Source: an uncultured Campylobacter sp.
Lineage (GTDB): Bacteria > Campylobacterota > Campylobacteria > Campylobacterales > Campylobacteraceae
Direction of reading: 5' to 3'
DNA: 64,000 bases
NCBI RefSeq assembly: GCF_938002845.1
Contig: NZ_CALKZP010000051.1
Coordinates: 62,001 to 126,000 of the forward strand
Positions 39,903 to 49,072 of the stretch are shown piece after piece. The notes beneath the pieces are model-generated. The model had not been told where the DNA came from and did not search any database. It saw only the letters and a program-made list of their open reading frames with translations. A program made the translations under genes and the position numbers. How positions within the stretch are numbered: position 1 is the first letter of the stretch; each line of letters starts with the position of its first letter.

Positions 39903-40436
39903 CTATTGCTGCGCCATAGGGCACGGAGCGGCGTCTGCGCTTTGATTACACGGCATCTCGCCCCTTGGCGGCATTGCCGGACCCGCGCCGTCGCCCATCC
40001 CTTTATGCGGCATATGACCGCACTCTCCCGGAGCAGCCTGCGATCTGTGCGGACCAAACCCGCGAGCGGGCCTTTTAAATTTGCCGAAATTGCCGCGGTC
40101 TTTAAGCTCGATATCGAGCCTATCTGCTTGCTCGACGCTTAGCTTGCCCGCCTGGGCGTTATAGTTTTTTCTAAACTCGTCTAGGAATTTCTCGCGATCC
40201 TCGACGCTCATAGCGTCCAGCTTCTTTTTAAACTCCGTCTTAAATCCGCGCTTGAGATCCCTTGCCTGCGCTCTTAGCTCGCCTGCGCGCTTGTCGATCT
40301 CAAACGCCGCTTCGCTTAAGCTCTTGGCGTCGGCGCCCGCGACTGCGGCATTGATCTGCTCTGGGGTGCTTGAGCTAAAATCTGCGGCGAACAGCACGCC
40401 CGCGACTAAAACGCTTGCTAAAACAATCTTTTTCAT
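39903..40436 (-). CDS. Periplasmic DUF1104-type protein with Met/His/Cys-rich tail
   Basis: This 177-aa exported protein has a signal peptide MKKIVLASVLVAGVLFA. The helical DUF1104-like domain has KSLSEAAFEIDKRAGELRAQ and VEDREKFLDEFRKNYN. The tail is rich in proline, methionine, histidine and cysteine (ECGHMPHKGM, EMPCNQ), suggesting metal binding. It resembles Spy/CpxP/ZraP-like periplasmic partners of two-component systems. Before the prophage inserted it lay about 0.5 kb upstream of the response regulator on the same strand. Confidence 0.75.
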   Translation of the reverse strand: MKKIVLASVLVAGVLFAADFSSSTPEQINAAVAGADAKSLSEAAFEIDKRAGELRAQARDLKRGFKTEFKKKLDAMSVEDREKFLDEFRKNYNAQAGKLSVEQADRLDIELKDRGNFGKFKRPARGFGPHRSQAAPGECGHMPHKGMGDGAGPAMPPRGEMPCNQSADAAPCPMAQQ

Positions 40437-40823
40437 TCTCTCTCCTTTGTGAAAGTTAGCGTGATTGTAGGAAAAAGTCGTGAAGAAAAAGTTAAATGAA
40501 GCTCACACCGCCAAAATAGCTCGGAGCCGTAAATTTAGAGTCTTGATTTAAATTTGGAAAATTTTGCGCTGCTACGGCAAAAACAGGGCGTAATGAGCGC
40601 AAACGGAGTTAAATTTTAAAATTTAAGCGGGAGAGGGCGCAGCGGGTAAATTTAGCGTAAATTTCGCGCTGCATAAGTTGTATCAAAGCCCGCCGTGCGT
40701 AAATTTAACGGCAAAGCGGGCGTATCTCGGCGCTGCGAACGGCGAAATTTCATCGCGTAAATTTTAACCGTAGGGCTGCTAAATTTAGAGATTGCGGATG
40801 ATTAATTTCATCCGCAACGAAGC
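40437..40823. other. Intergenic region, nothing recognised
   Basis: Spacer between the DUF1104 gene and sodC. It contains AAATTT-rich sequence and no protein-like frame. Confidence 0.5.
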
Positions 40824-41369
40824 CTATTTTATAACGCCGCAGACCATTCTAGCGCCGCCGCCGCCAAGAGGCTTTGGATGGTCACTGTGGTTATCGCCGC
40901 CTACGTGAACCATTAGCGAGTGACCCTTTAGCTCATCTAAGCTTTTGATCTTCGGAGCTAGCACCGGATAGACCGCATTGCCCTCTGCATCAACGAAAAG
41001 CGCAGGCAGATCGCCCTTGTGGCCGCTATCGTCCCAAGCAAACGAGTGCTTTTTGGTATCGCTCGGATCCCAGTGGCCGCCAGCTTTCATGCCTAAGCCC
41101 TTCTCAGTCGCGCCGCAGTCGGCGTTTTGATGCACGTGAAAGCCGTGCACGCCGCTAGTAAGACCCTTTAAATTCGGGAAAAACGCCACGCCGTAGTTCG
41201 TCTCGACCGCTACGACCTCGCCGACGGTTACGTTGCCCTTCTCGCCTAGTTGCTCCATCGCAATGACGAGGTGCTTGCCGGTCTTAGGGTCGAAATTTTG
41301 CATATCGCCGTGCTCGTGAGCGATTAAGGCGCTTGCGACTAAAATTGATGAAATTAGAAATTTCTTCAT
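40824..41369 (-). CDS. sodC: Periplasmic Cu/Zn superoxide dismutase
   Basis: This 181-aa protein has a signal peptide (about 1-17) and all metal-binding and disulfide motifs: GFHVHQNADC, GGHWDP, GHKGDLP, HVGGDNHSDHP and GGGARMVCGVI. It dismutates superoxide in the periplasm. It is a single gene with AAAGGATTT before the ATG. Confidence 0.95.
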   Translation of the reverse strand: MKKFLISSILVASALIAHEHGDMQNFDPKTGKHLVIAMEQLGEKGNVTVGEVVAVETNYGVAFFPNLKGLTSGVHGFHVHQNADCGATEKGLGMKAGGHWDPSDTKKHSFAWDDSGHKGDLPALFVDAEGNAVYPVLAPKIKSLDELKGHSLMVHVGGDNHSDHPKPLGGGGARMVCGVIK

Positions 41370-41435
41370 GATAAATCCTTTAAAATAAAATGCGTTTGCA
41401 ATTCTATCAAAAAAATACTTAAAAAATAATTTTTT

Positions 41436-42104
41436 TCAATTAGAGAAATTTCGCTTTTTATCCAAAAGATTTATCGCATAAAATAAAATCAAGCTGAAAA
41501 TCACGAGCAAAAGGCTTAAAATCAGCGCCCGCTCGTTCTCTCCGTCATACACGGCATTGTAGATTGCAAGGCCTAACGTGTCGGTTTTACCCACGATGTT
41601 TCCGCCTAGCATCAGCGTGATACCCACTTCGCCAAGCCCGCGCGAGAGCGCTAAAATGAGCGCGGAGCCGAGCGTTTTAAGCGAACTTGGAAGGATGACG
41701 AAGAGGAAAATTTGAGCTCTGTTTTTGCCTAAAATTTGCGCGGCTTCGATTAAGCTCTTCGGAAAGAGCTCAAAGCTCGCGCATACCGGCTTTACAAACA
41801 GCGGCAGCCCCACCAAAAATGCGGCGATTACCAATGAAGAGAAGTTAAAAACGATGTCTAAATTTAATGCAGAGCCGATAAATCCGCTCTTTCCGAAGAT
41901 GTAAAGAAGCAAAAATCCCGTCGCGATCGGCGGGAAGATGAGCGGAAAAATTACCAAAATTTCGACGATCTTTTTAAATTTGGCTTTACTGAAAGCTAAA
42001 AAATACGAAATTGCTAGCCCTATTGAAATCAGCAGCAAAAAGCTGCAAAACAGGGCTTTAGCGCTTAGTATCAGAGGATGCGCGATCCAAGCGATGTCGC
42101 TCAT
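41436..42104 (-). CDS. modB: Molybdate/tungstate ABC transporter permease
   Basis: This 222-aa inner-membrane protein has about five membrane helices and the ABC-permease EAA-type loop EAAQILGKNRAQIFLFVILP. The ending helix region contains SRGLGEVGITLMLGGN, characteristic of ModB. It overlaps modA by 4 bp. No ModC ATPase gene follows; sodC lies downstream instead. Confidence 0.87.
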   Translation of the reverse strand: MSDIAWIAHPLILSAKALFCSFLLLISIGLAISYFLAFSKAKFKKIVEILVIFPLIFPPIATGFLLLYIFGKSGFIGSALNLDIVFNFSSLVIAAFLVGLPLFVKPVCASFELFPKSLIEAAQILGKNRAQIFLFVILPSSLKTLGSALILALSRGLGEVGITLMLGGNIVGKTDTLGLAIYNAVYDGENERALILSLLLVIFSLILFYAINLLDKKRNFSN

Positions 42105-42802
42105 TTAAGACCGAATTTTGAAAAAATCTCTTTTGAGCGGTTCGATTTAAACTCCTCCATCACCTTTTCGCAAAGCGCCTGCTCGCTGCACGCGCTAAGC
42201 ATTGCGATGCCGATAAATGCGGGGCTGTAGAGGCTCTCGTCGATGTATATGATCGAGCCGAACTCATCTTTTTTGGCGACCGCTTCGGTGCTGTTGATAA
42301 AGCCCGCCTGCACCTCGCCGTTGATGACGTATGCGACCACCTGCGGCACGCCCGCGACGGCTAAAATTTTATCTTTTACTCCGTCCATCTTGGCGTTTTG
42401 TAAAAACTCGTTCGTTCTGATGCCATAAATCGCCTTTTTAGGATCAGGCATCGCGATTTTATCAAATTTTGCGATCTCGCTGACATCGTTTATTTTAATA
42501 TTTTTCGGCGTCACCAAAACTAGCGTGCCGCGCCCGACGCGTTCAAATTTCGTGATATTTAGATCGCTTTTTTTCAAAAATGCCTCGTCGCCCACGATGA
42601 ATGAAATTTTATTCTCGCGCGATTGAATGACGAGCTGGCCGAGGTTGGCAAACGATCCCGCCACGTCCATGCCCTCTTTTTTCAAATTTTCGATCACGGC
42701 CGAGACGGGCTTTTTGTATCCGCCGCCGGCTGCGATTATCAGCTGATCCGCGCAGAACGAAACGCTTGCCGCAAGCGCTAAAATAAATGCAATTTTTTTC
42801 AT
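42101..42802 (-). CDS. modA: Molybdate-binding periplasmic protein
   Basis: This 233-aa protein has a signal peptide (MKKIAFILALAASVSFCA). A ModA-like solute-binding fold is visible: IIAAGGGYKKPVSAVIENL, FANLGQLVIQ, AVAGVPQVVAYVINGEVQAGFI (in part). The AAGGGYKKP opening departs from the usual AASL motif, so tungstate or another oxyanion is possible. It is co-transcribed with modB. Confidence 0.85.
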   Translation of the reverse strand: MKKIAFILALAASVSFCADQLIIAAGGGYKKPVSAVIENLKKEGMDVAGSFANLGQLVIQSRENKISFIVGDEAFLKKSDLNITKFERVGRGTLVLVTPKNIKINDVSEIAKFDKIAMPDPKKAIYGIRTNEFLQNAKMDGVKDKILAVAGVPQVVAYVINGEVQAGFINSTEAVAKKDEFGSIIYIDESLYSPAFIGIAMLSACSEQALCEKVMEEFKSNRSKEIFSKFGLK

Positions 42803-42917
42803 GAAAATCCTTTTTTGAAATTTTAAGAATTCTACAAAATATACTCTTATTTATTAATAAATCGCGCTTTTTATCCCTTGGCTTAGCACGCCGCGCCTTA
42901 AATTTAAAATTTAATAT

Positions 42918-43769
42918 TTAGATAAATTCTATCTTTCCGCCTAGATCACACACGCCCTGATTCCAAACTGCCGAGCTTACGAGCACGTCCGCGCCGGTAG
43001 CCGCAAACTCGGCGCAGTTATTTTTATTTATGCCGCCCGCAGCGCAAATTTTAATCTGCGGCGCCGTCTCATCTCGCCTCAAAACGCAGGCTCTAAGCTC
43101 GCCCGGGCTCATCTTATCGCACATTATCGCATCCGGCGCGTATTTTAAGAGCTCGCTAAATTCGCGCTCGCTCGCCACTTCGATCATTATCTTTCGCTCG
43201 GGCGCGCGCTCTTTAAATTTAGCGATCTGCGCGCAAAACTCGCCAAAGCTCGCAAACGCGCGGATGTGGTTTGAAAAAAACAGGACGCTGTCGTGCAGCC
43301 CCAAGCGGTGCATCGTTCCGCCGCCCGCGATCAGCGCATTTACGCAAAGCTCCTTCGCAAAAGGAAAGCTCTTGCGCGTCGCACCCAGCACGCAGCGCGG
43401 ATTAGCCTCTCGCATCAGCGCAACCATCTCGTGCGCGTAGGTTGAAATTTTGCAGGAGTACTCAAACACGATCTGAACGATCTTCCAAGCTTTATGCAGG
43501 CTCTCGAAGCTCCCCCGCGCGCTAAAAATTTCACCCCCTGCGCAAAATGCGCTTCCCTCGCGCGCTAGCCGCTGCGTCTCGCAACCAAAGCGCGCCGCTA
43601 CCTCGCGCGCGATTCCTCCACCGCTAAAGATCAGATCCTGCCTCGTTACGATCGAAAGTCGCGCGGGCGCGTTTAGATCCACAAAGTCTTGCAAAAGCTC
43701 GGTCGTAAGGTCCAAAAACGCGCCGTCGCTAGCGATAAGATCGTCGATTTTACTCTGCGAAATAAACAT
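42918..43769 (-). CDS. modD: ModD, quinolinate phosphoribosyltransferase-like molybdenum-locus protein
   Basis: This 283-aa protein has the NadC fold signature: DLTTELL, CVLGATRKSFPFAKELCVNAL and KICAAGGINKNNCAEFAATGADVLVSSA (both in part). The Mo-locus variant is called ModD. Its precise role is not established; it is usually linked to mod genes, as here. It starts 2 bp after the nitroreductase stop. Confidence 0.85.
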   Translation of the reverse strand: MFISQSKIDDLIASDGAFLDLTTELLQDFVDLNAPARLSIVTRQDLIFSGGGIAREVAARFGCETQRLAREGSAFCAGGEIFSARGSFESLHKAWKIVQIVFEYSCKISTYAHEMVALMREANPRCVLGATRKSFPFAKELCVNALIAGGGTMHRLGLHDSVLFFSNHIRAFASFGEFCAQIAKFKERAPERKIMIEVASEREFSELLKYAPDAIMCDKMSPGELRACVLRRDETAPQIKICAAGGINKNNCAEFAATGADVLVSSAVWNQGVCDLGGKIEFI

Positions 43770-43771
43770 AT

Positions 43772-44269
43772 CTAGCCTACGAAGTGAATTTTAGCGGGCT
43801 CAAAGCGCGAGTGCGCCTTTGTGACGCGAGACGGAAAGCCCAAAGGCATAATGCAAAACGCCTCCAAATGCCCAGGCAGATCCAAAATTTCTCTTACGCG
43901 CTCCATCGCGTAAATATCGGGCGCTACGCCCAGCCACGTGGTGCCAAGCCCCAAATGGTGCGCCGCTAGCCAGAGATTTTCTGCCGCACAAGCGCAGTCG
44001 TAGCGAGCGTAGGGCTGGAATTTTAAGCCGCTTTTGCGCGTGCAGACCACGATCGCAAGCGGCGCGTCCTTCGTGCAGCCGCCGTAGGTGCCTACGCTGC
44101 TAAGTAGTGCAAGCGCGGTGCGATCGCGCACTACGTAAAATTCCCATGAGCGCTGGTTGCCTGCGCTAGGGGCTTGCATTGCGGCTTTTAGCACGAGCTC
44201 GATCTGATCGTCGCTCGGCATTTTTTCAGTAAAATTCCGCACACTCGTGCGTGTAAAAATTTCATTCAT
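43772..44269 (-). CDS. Nitroreductase-family flavoprotein
   Basis: This 165-aa FMN-dependent oxidoreductase has the RTSVRNFTEKMPSDDQIELVLKAAMQAPSAGNQRSWEFYVV opening (described by its motif SVRNF...APSAGNQ) and a C-terminal MPLGFPS. It is the first gene of the nitroreductase-modD-modA-modB run on the minus strand. The substrate is unknown. Confidence 0.88.
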   Translation of the reverse strand: MNEIFTRTSVRNFTEKMPSDDQIELVLKAAMQAPSAGNQRSWEFYVVRDRTALALLSSVGTYGGCTKDAPLAIVVCTRKSGLKFQPYARYDCACAAENLWLAAHHLGLGTTWLGVAPDIYAMERVREILDLPGHLEAFCIMPLGFPSRVTKAHSRFEPAKIHFVG

Positions 44270-44591
44270 CGCTGCTCCTTTAAATTAAATTTCTAAATTC
44301 CGCTTTTTGCGAGCGGTAAAAAATGGAATTTAGAAGTAAGCTTCCGCTGCGTTTGCTTGAGCCTTGCTTACGCTTTACGCTTATTTAGGCGCTGCACGGC
44401 GGCTGATGCGCGCTAATTTGGTTTTGCTTGCCTGAGCGCGCCTCTTTTTGCATCAAAAAGCGCGCGAAACTGCGATAAAATTTCAAATCGCGCTGCTGCG
44501 AAAATCCGCCGCAAAGAACATTTGCGTAAACTTGGCTTGCTTAAATTTCGCTCACGAGCAAGCTCGCGACCCGCCCATTTAAATTTTAATC
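44270..44591. other. Intergenic region, no gene recognised
   Basis: Spacer rich in GCGC and AAATTT words. A minus-strand 65-codon frame at 44413-44610 has arginine/serine-rich composition and no ribosome binding site, so it is not reported as a gene. Confidence 0.45.
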
Positions 44592-44771
44592 CTAGACCGC
44601 TATCTGGCACTCGCTAAAATAGTGCGCCGTATACATCGGCATGCGCGTGTAGCTTGCACGGTCCTTAAATTTCATCTCGCGCAGAGTCTGCGTCGAGCTT
44701 TGCGGATAAAATTTTATCCTTCGCAGCAATGAAATTTCACCTTCGCGCCGAGCAAATTTTATCTTCGTCAT
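44592..44771 (-). CDS. Short ORF of 59 aa, possibly a gene remnant
   Basis: The C-terminal half (FKDRASYTRMPMYTAHYFSE...) looks like real protein sequence, whereas the N-terminal half is basic and irregular. It may be the surviving end of a larger gene. I do not recognise the parent family. Confidence 0.3.
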   Translation of the reverse strand: MTKIKFARREGEISLLRRIKFYPQSSTQTLREMKFKDRASYTRMPMYTAHYFSECQIAV

Positions 44772-44946
44772 CCGGTAAAATTCCTCTTTCGCCGCTTTTG
44801 AATTTTAACCGCGCGCGTCCGCAAAACACTTGCCGCGCTGTACCGCATGCAAAGCGCGCTCAGATCAAAAGCTCAAAATATCTAAAATTTAACCGCCAAG
44901 CACGACTAGGCGGAGCCATGCGCCTAAGCGCTATGAAATTTAAGCG

Positions 44947-45615
44947 TTAAACCTGCTCGCCTATCAGTCTGCGCACGACGTAGCTTGCGATGAAAAGCCC
45001 GAAGCTCGCGGTCACGCCCATGAAGCTGCCCATCGATTTGACGCGCGGCGGCTCGCTTGAGCAAACGACGTCAAAATCGCCCGCAAAGCCGCGCTTTCGC
45101 AGCTCATATCTGATCTTGCGCGCGAGTGGATCGCCCTGCGTCTGCCAGATTGAGCGGATTTCGATTTTAGCGGGATCAAGCCTCTTTGCGCCGCCCATCG
45201 AGCTTATGAAGCCCGCGCCAGCCTCGCTACAGCGCAGCGCAAGAGCTATCTTAGCGCCCACGTCATCGATCGCATCGATTACGAAATCAAATTTTGCCAG
45301 ATCAAATTCCGATAAAAATTCCTCATCGATCCTAGCGGCGATCGGCGTCACGCCTTTAAATTTGCGCGCGAAAACCTCGCATTTTAGCTCGCCTAGGCAC
45401 TCGCTTCCAAGCTGGCGGTTTTGATTAGTGATCTCGAAGCGATCGCAATCGATCACGCTTAGATTCACCGCGCCGCTGCGGTACAGCGCCTCTATCGCCG
45501 CTCCGCCCACGCCGCCGCCGCCGCAGATTAAAATTTTAGCGCTTTGAAGTTTTGTAAAATCCTCGCCGAAAAGCAGGCGCGAGCGCGAAAAGCGGTCTAC
45601 TACGACCTCACTCAT
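44947..45615 (-). CDS. tcdA: tRNA threonylcarbamoyladenosine dehydratase-like ThiF-family protein
   Basis: This 222-aa E1-like enzyme has the nucleotide-binding CGGGGVGGAAIEAL, DCDRFEITNQNRQ, a DAIDDVGAK segment and VCSSEPPRVKSMGS, matching TcdA/CsdL. TcdA cyclises t6A to ct6A in tRNA using ATP. It overlaps the end of surE's downstream frame by 8 bp in an operon. Confidence 0.87.
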   Translation of the reverse strand: MSEVVVDRFSRSRLLFGEDFTKLQSAKILICGGGGVGGAAIEALYRSGAVNLSVIDCDRFEITNQNRQLGSECLGELKCEVFARKFKGVTPIAARIDEEFLSEFDLAKFDFVIDAIDDVGAKIALALRCSEAGAGFISSMGGAKRLDPAKIEIRSIWQTQGDPLARKIRYELRKRGFAGDFDVVCSSEPPRVKSMGSFMGVTASFGLFIASYVVRRLIGEQV

Positions 45616-46387
45616 TGTTTTTCATCCACCTTTCTAGCGCGCTTATCTGCTCGTGCGCGGTCAAATTTAGCTTGATCGGACTTAACGTCGCCCGCCCCTC
45701 AAAAAGCACGGAAATATCGCTGTTTTCGTTTTTGCTCGCATCAAAACTGAGCGTGGATTTGCCGAGCCAATAATACTCAATTCCACGCGGATTGCGGTTT
45801 AGCTGCGCGTCGGTATCGTAGAGCTTCTCGCCGCAGGGCGCAACCGAAAGTCCCTTAAAATCTTGCTTTGAAACGGCAGGAACGTTTAAATTTAAAAACT
45901 GCTTCGGCGGCAGCGGAAAGCCGTTTTTAAAGATTTTTTCCACTAGATCAACCGTGAGCTCGCATGCAAGATCAAATCCGTATCGCTGCAGCGAGTCCGC
46001 GACGTAAAACTGGCTCACCGCAAGCGCGGGAATGCCTTGCAAGACCCCCTCCATCGCGCCTCCACAGGTGCCAGAATAGGTCACGTCCTCCGCGACGTTG
46101 GCGCCGTGATTTATGCCGCTTATCACCAGATCGGGCTTGCGGTTATACAGCGCGCGGAGCGCCAAATACACGCAGTCTGCGGGCGTAGCGTCATCGAGTT
46201 TGAAAAATCCGTCGTCAAGCTTGATAAATCTAAGCGGACGCGTAAGAGTAAGCGAGTGCGAGCATGCCGATTTCTCCGAGCTCGGCGCCACGATGGTGAC
46301 GTTTGCGACCGATCTTAGCGCGCTTGCAAGTTCTAAAAGCCCGCGCGCTTCGAATCCGTCGTCGTTGGTGATTAAAATTTCTTTCAT
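45608..46387 (-). CDS. surE: 5'/3'-nucleotidase SurE
   Basis: This 259-aa protein has the SurE metal site ITNDDGFEARGL, then SGINHGANVAEDVTYSGTCGGAMEG (in part) and AVSQF. It dephosphorylates nucleoside monophosphates. The usual length and complete motifs are present. Confidence 0.95.
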   Translation of the reverse strand: MKEILITNDDGFEARGLLELASALRSVANVTIVAPSSEKSACSHSLTLTRPLRFIKLDDGFFKLDDATPADCVYLALRALYNRKPDLVISGINHGANVAEDVTYSGTCGGAMEGVLQGIPALAVSQFYVADSLQRYGFDLACELTVDLVEKIFKNGFPLPPKQFLNLNVPAVSKQDFKGLSVAPCGEKLYDTDAQLNRNPRGIEYYWLGKSTLSFDASKNENSDISVLFEGRATLSPIKLNLTAHEQISALERWMKNNE

Positions 46388-46774
46388 ATTCTCTCTTTAG
46401 CTAAAATTTCATGACAGACCTATCAGAGCGGAATTCTGTCTGTAAAATTTTAGCGCTTAATTCTTTACTATGCAAAAATTGCTATTTAGCTTGCGTGGCA
46501 TAAAATTCCGTCGCCCCAAATTTTTCAATAAAATTCCATGCGAACTTAAATCGCAAAATTCATAGAAAAATTCCGCCTTTACGCTACAAATTTTATAGCC
46601 TGCTATGCAATTTCATCGCCTAAATTTCACTTTCGAAATTTCTTAAATTAAATTTTGCGACCGCACTCCGCAACTCGCCACAAATTCCGCCTTTTAAATT
46701 ATCGCAGATTTTACACCATAAAATTTCGCTTTTGTGCCGATGTAAATCCGCGGCATAAAATTATGCGAGACTAT
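46388..46774. other. Intergenic region, nothing recognised
   Basis: This 387-bp spacer is dominated by AAATTT and AAATTCC words, with no protein-like frame on either strand. Confidence 0.5.
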
Positions 46775-47275
46775 CTATAACCCTGCTTTGCGGCATATCT
46801 CCTCGCTTACCTGCGAATCAAGTAGGTGCGAGCTTGGATAATCGTAGAAAAACCGGTGCACTTCGCGCACTCCGCTTCGCAATAAGGCTCGCGTACTAGG
46901 TGCGTTGCAGTCATTTTCGGTAATATCTTTGGCTAGCAATTTGAGATATTTTTGCCGATCGGAGCTTTTCAAGCTCGCCCAGCCAGGGCTTAGCGAGTAG
47001 GCATAGATCAGATCGCTTCCTTGTGCGCTAATTTCTTCGAGGAAGGCAAACTGCGCGACCTTAACATGGGGCTTGGCGCTGCCTACGTCTGCTGCGATCT
47101 CGCTAGCTGCGGCTTTAGCGACGAGTGCGGGCGAGCCTAGCTTACTAAGCGCCTCAAAGCGTGCAGTTACTGCGGGATCCTCGGTGACTTGACGCTTTTG
47201 ATATTTAGCCGCGCCGCAACCGCCTAGCAACATCACGAACGCGCCGCATAGCGCTAAAATTTTAAAATTTCTCAT
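46775..47275 (-). CDS. Putative lipoprotein, 166 aa
   Basis: This protein has a signal peptide with lipobox LLGGC (Cys20). The mature part is helical and alanine-rich. No family is recognised. It is a single gene facing away from lpxB. Confidence 0.75.
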   Translation of the reverse strand: MRNFKILALCGAFVMLLGGCGAAKYQKRQVTEDPAVTARFEALSKLGSPALVAKAAASEIAADVGSAKPHVKVAQFAFLEEISAQGSDLIYAYSLSPGWASLKSSDRQKYLKLLAKDITENDCNAPSTRALLRSGVREVHRFFYDYPSSHLLDSQVSEEICRKAGL

Positions 47276-47343
47276 CTTAAATCCTTTGTCGGCTTAATTT
47301 TAGCACATTTTGCTATAATTAACAAAAATTTAAAAGGCTAAAT

Positions 47344-48531
47344 TTGAAATATTTAATCTCTTGTCTAGAACCCTCTGCGAACCTGCATTTTAAAGAGGTT
47401 CTAGTGCATCTTAAAAGGCTCGATCCCGCTTGCGAGATTTGCGGAATTTTCGATGAAAAGCTGGGTTCGCCGATATACAAAAGCAGCGAATTTTCGGCGA
47501 TGGGTTTTATAGAAATTCTGCCGCTGATTTTAAAAGCCAAGCGCGCGGTAGCGCAGATGACGCGGCTTGCGGCGGAGTGCGATCGCGTGCTTTTGATTGA
47601 CTCGCCCGCGTTTAATCTACCGCTAGCTCGCGCGATCAAAAATAGCGGCACGCGCGCGGAAATTTCATATTATATCCTGCCGCAGGTTTGGGCATGGAAG
47701 CCGCACAGAGCGGAGAAGCTGAAGGCGTTTTGCGATAATCTGCTCTCAATCTGGCCTTTTGAGGCAAAATTTTTCGGCGCGGATTGCGAGGAAGATAAAG
47801 GCGCTGTGCCGCAAGAAGCGGAGGGCAAAGACATTGCACTACAAGAAACAAAAGATAAAGACGCTGCACCGAAAGAGGATGCCGCGCGCCAAAGCAGCCA
47901 AAGCGCCAAAACCGCAAAGTACTCTTTCGTGGGGCATCCGCTGCTTGATGAGATAAAACTCCAAAAGAAAAGCTACGAAAAGCAAGGCAAGATCGCCTTT
48001 ATGCCGGGCTCGCGTAGGGCTGAAATTTCAAGGCTGATGCCGATTTTTAGAGCACTTGCGCCTAAATTTGAAAATAGCGAGCGAACCTTAATAATCCCGC
48101 CGCATCTGATGGATCAAAGAGATGAAATTTACGGGCCTCTGGACGGCTTTAGCATCGCAAAAGATACTCCTGCCACGCTTAAGGATTGCGATTTCGCCTT
48201 CATCTGCTCGGGTACGGCGACGCTTGAAGCGGCGCTCATCGGCACTCCGTTCGTGCTGTGCTACAAGGCTCGCGCGTTTGACGTTTGGCTCGCGCGAAAG
48301 CTCGTAAAGCTAAAGCACGTGGGGCTTGCGAATATTATTTTTGATTTTTTGGGCGAGGAACCTCTGCACGAGGAGCTTTTGCAAGGCGAAGTAAGCACGC
48401 AAAACCTACTCGCCGCATACGAGCGCTGCGACGCCGCTAAATTTAAACTTGCGAGCGAAAAGCTGCGAGATTATCTGAAATTCGGTTCCAGCGAAAATGT
48501 AGCAAAAATTTTAACGCAGGCTGCGAGCTAA
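47344..48531 (+). CDS. lpxB: Lipid-A-disaccharide synthase with low-complexity insertion
   Basis: This 395-aa glycosyltransferase condenses UDP-diacylglucosamine with lipid X at the inner membrane. Conserved segments include CLEPSANLHF, LIDSPAFNLPLA, YYILPQVWAWKPHR, VGHPLLDE and FICSGTATLEAALIGTPFVLCYKA. Residues about 149-190 are an in-frame acidic/lysine-rich insertion with repeats such as GKDIALQETKDKDAAPKED, absent from ordinary LpxB. The start is TTG with AAAAGG upstream. Confidence 0.93.
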   Translation: MKYLISCLEPSANLHFKEVLVHLKRLDPACEICGIFDEKLGSPIYKSSEFSAMGFIEILPLILKAKRAVAQMTRLAAECDRVLLIDSPAFNLPLARAIKNSGTRAEISYYILPQVWAWKPHRAEKLKAFCDNLLSIWPFEAKFFGADCEEDKGAVPQEAEGKDIALQETKDKDAAPKEDAARQSSQSAKTAKYSFVGHPLLDEIKLQKKSYEKQGKIAFMPGSRRAEISRLMPIFRALAPKFENSERTLIIPPHLMDQRDEIYGPLDGFSIAKDTPATLKDCDFAFICSGTATLEAALIGTPFVLCYKARAFDVWLARKLVKLKHVGLANIIFDFLGEEPLHEELLQGEVSTQNLLAAYERCDAAKFKLASEKLRDYLKFGSSENVAKILTQAAS

Positions 48532-48579
48532 AATTTTAAGGCTAAAGCTTATATAATTTGATAAAAAGAAAGGAAGATT

Positions 48580-49071
48580 ATGACGACCGAACCAATGACG
48601 CTTTACGGATATGAAAAGATCACCTCCGAGCTCAAAGAGCTTCAGAGCGTGAAGCTGCCTCACATCGTGCAGCAGATCGACATCGCGCGCGGACACGGCG
48701 ATCTGAAAGAAAACGCCGAGTACCACGCAGCGCGCGAAGAGCAGGCGTTTTTGCTCTCGCGCATCGCCGAGCTTAGCGACATCGTCTCTCGCTCAAAGAT
48801 AATCGATCCCTCGACCTACGAGCACGATCGCGTAAAATTCGGCTCCACCGTTACCTTTATGGACGTGGAGACCGAGCGGGAGGAGGTTTACACGATCGTA
48901 GGGCTTAGCGAGGCGGACATCTCGCGCAAGCTCATCAATATCAATACGCCGCTCGCGCGCCAGCTTTTAGGCAAAGCAGAGGGCGATGAGGTGGTGCTTC
49001 AGCTGCCATCAGGCACGCGCGACGTAGAAATTCTAAGCGTCGAATACAAGCCGATCAAATTTGAGAATTAG
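48580..49071 (+). CDS. greA: Transcription elongation factor GreA
   Basis: This 163-aa protein has the N-terminal coiled coil (acidic tip DLKENAEYHAAREEQ) and C-terminal FKBP-like domain (KFGSTVTF, INTPLARQLLGKAEGDEV). It rescues backtracked RNA polymerase. AAAGGAAG precedes the ATG. Confidence 0.96.
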   Translation: MTTEPMTLYGYEKITSELKELQSVKLPHIVQQIDIARGHGDLKENAEYHAAREEQAFLLSRIAELSDIVSRSKIIDPSTYEHDRVKFGSTVTFMDVETEREEVYTIVGLSEADISRKLININTPLARQLLGKAEGDEVVLQLPSGTRDVEILSVEYKPIKFEN

Positions 49072-49072
49072 C

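Noticed and set aside
44413..44610. Minus-strand 65-codon ORF between the nitroreductase and tcdA
   Set aside because: Low-complexity Arg/Leu/Ser composition and no ribosome binding site.
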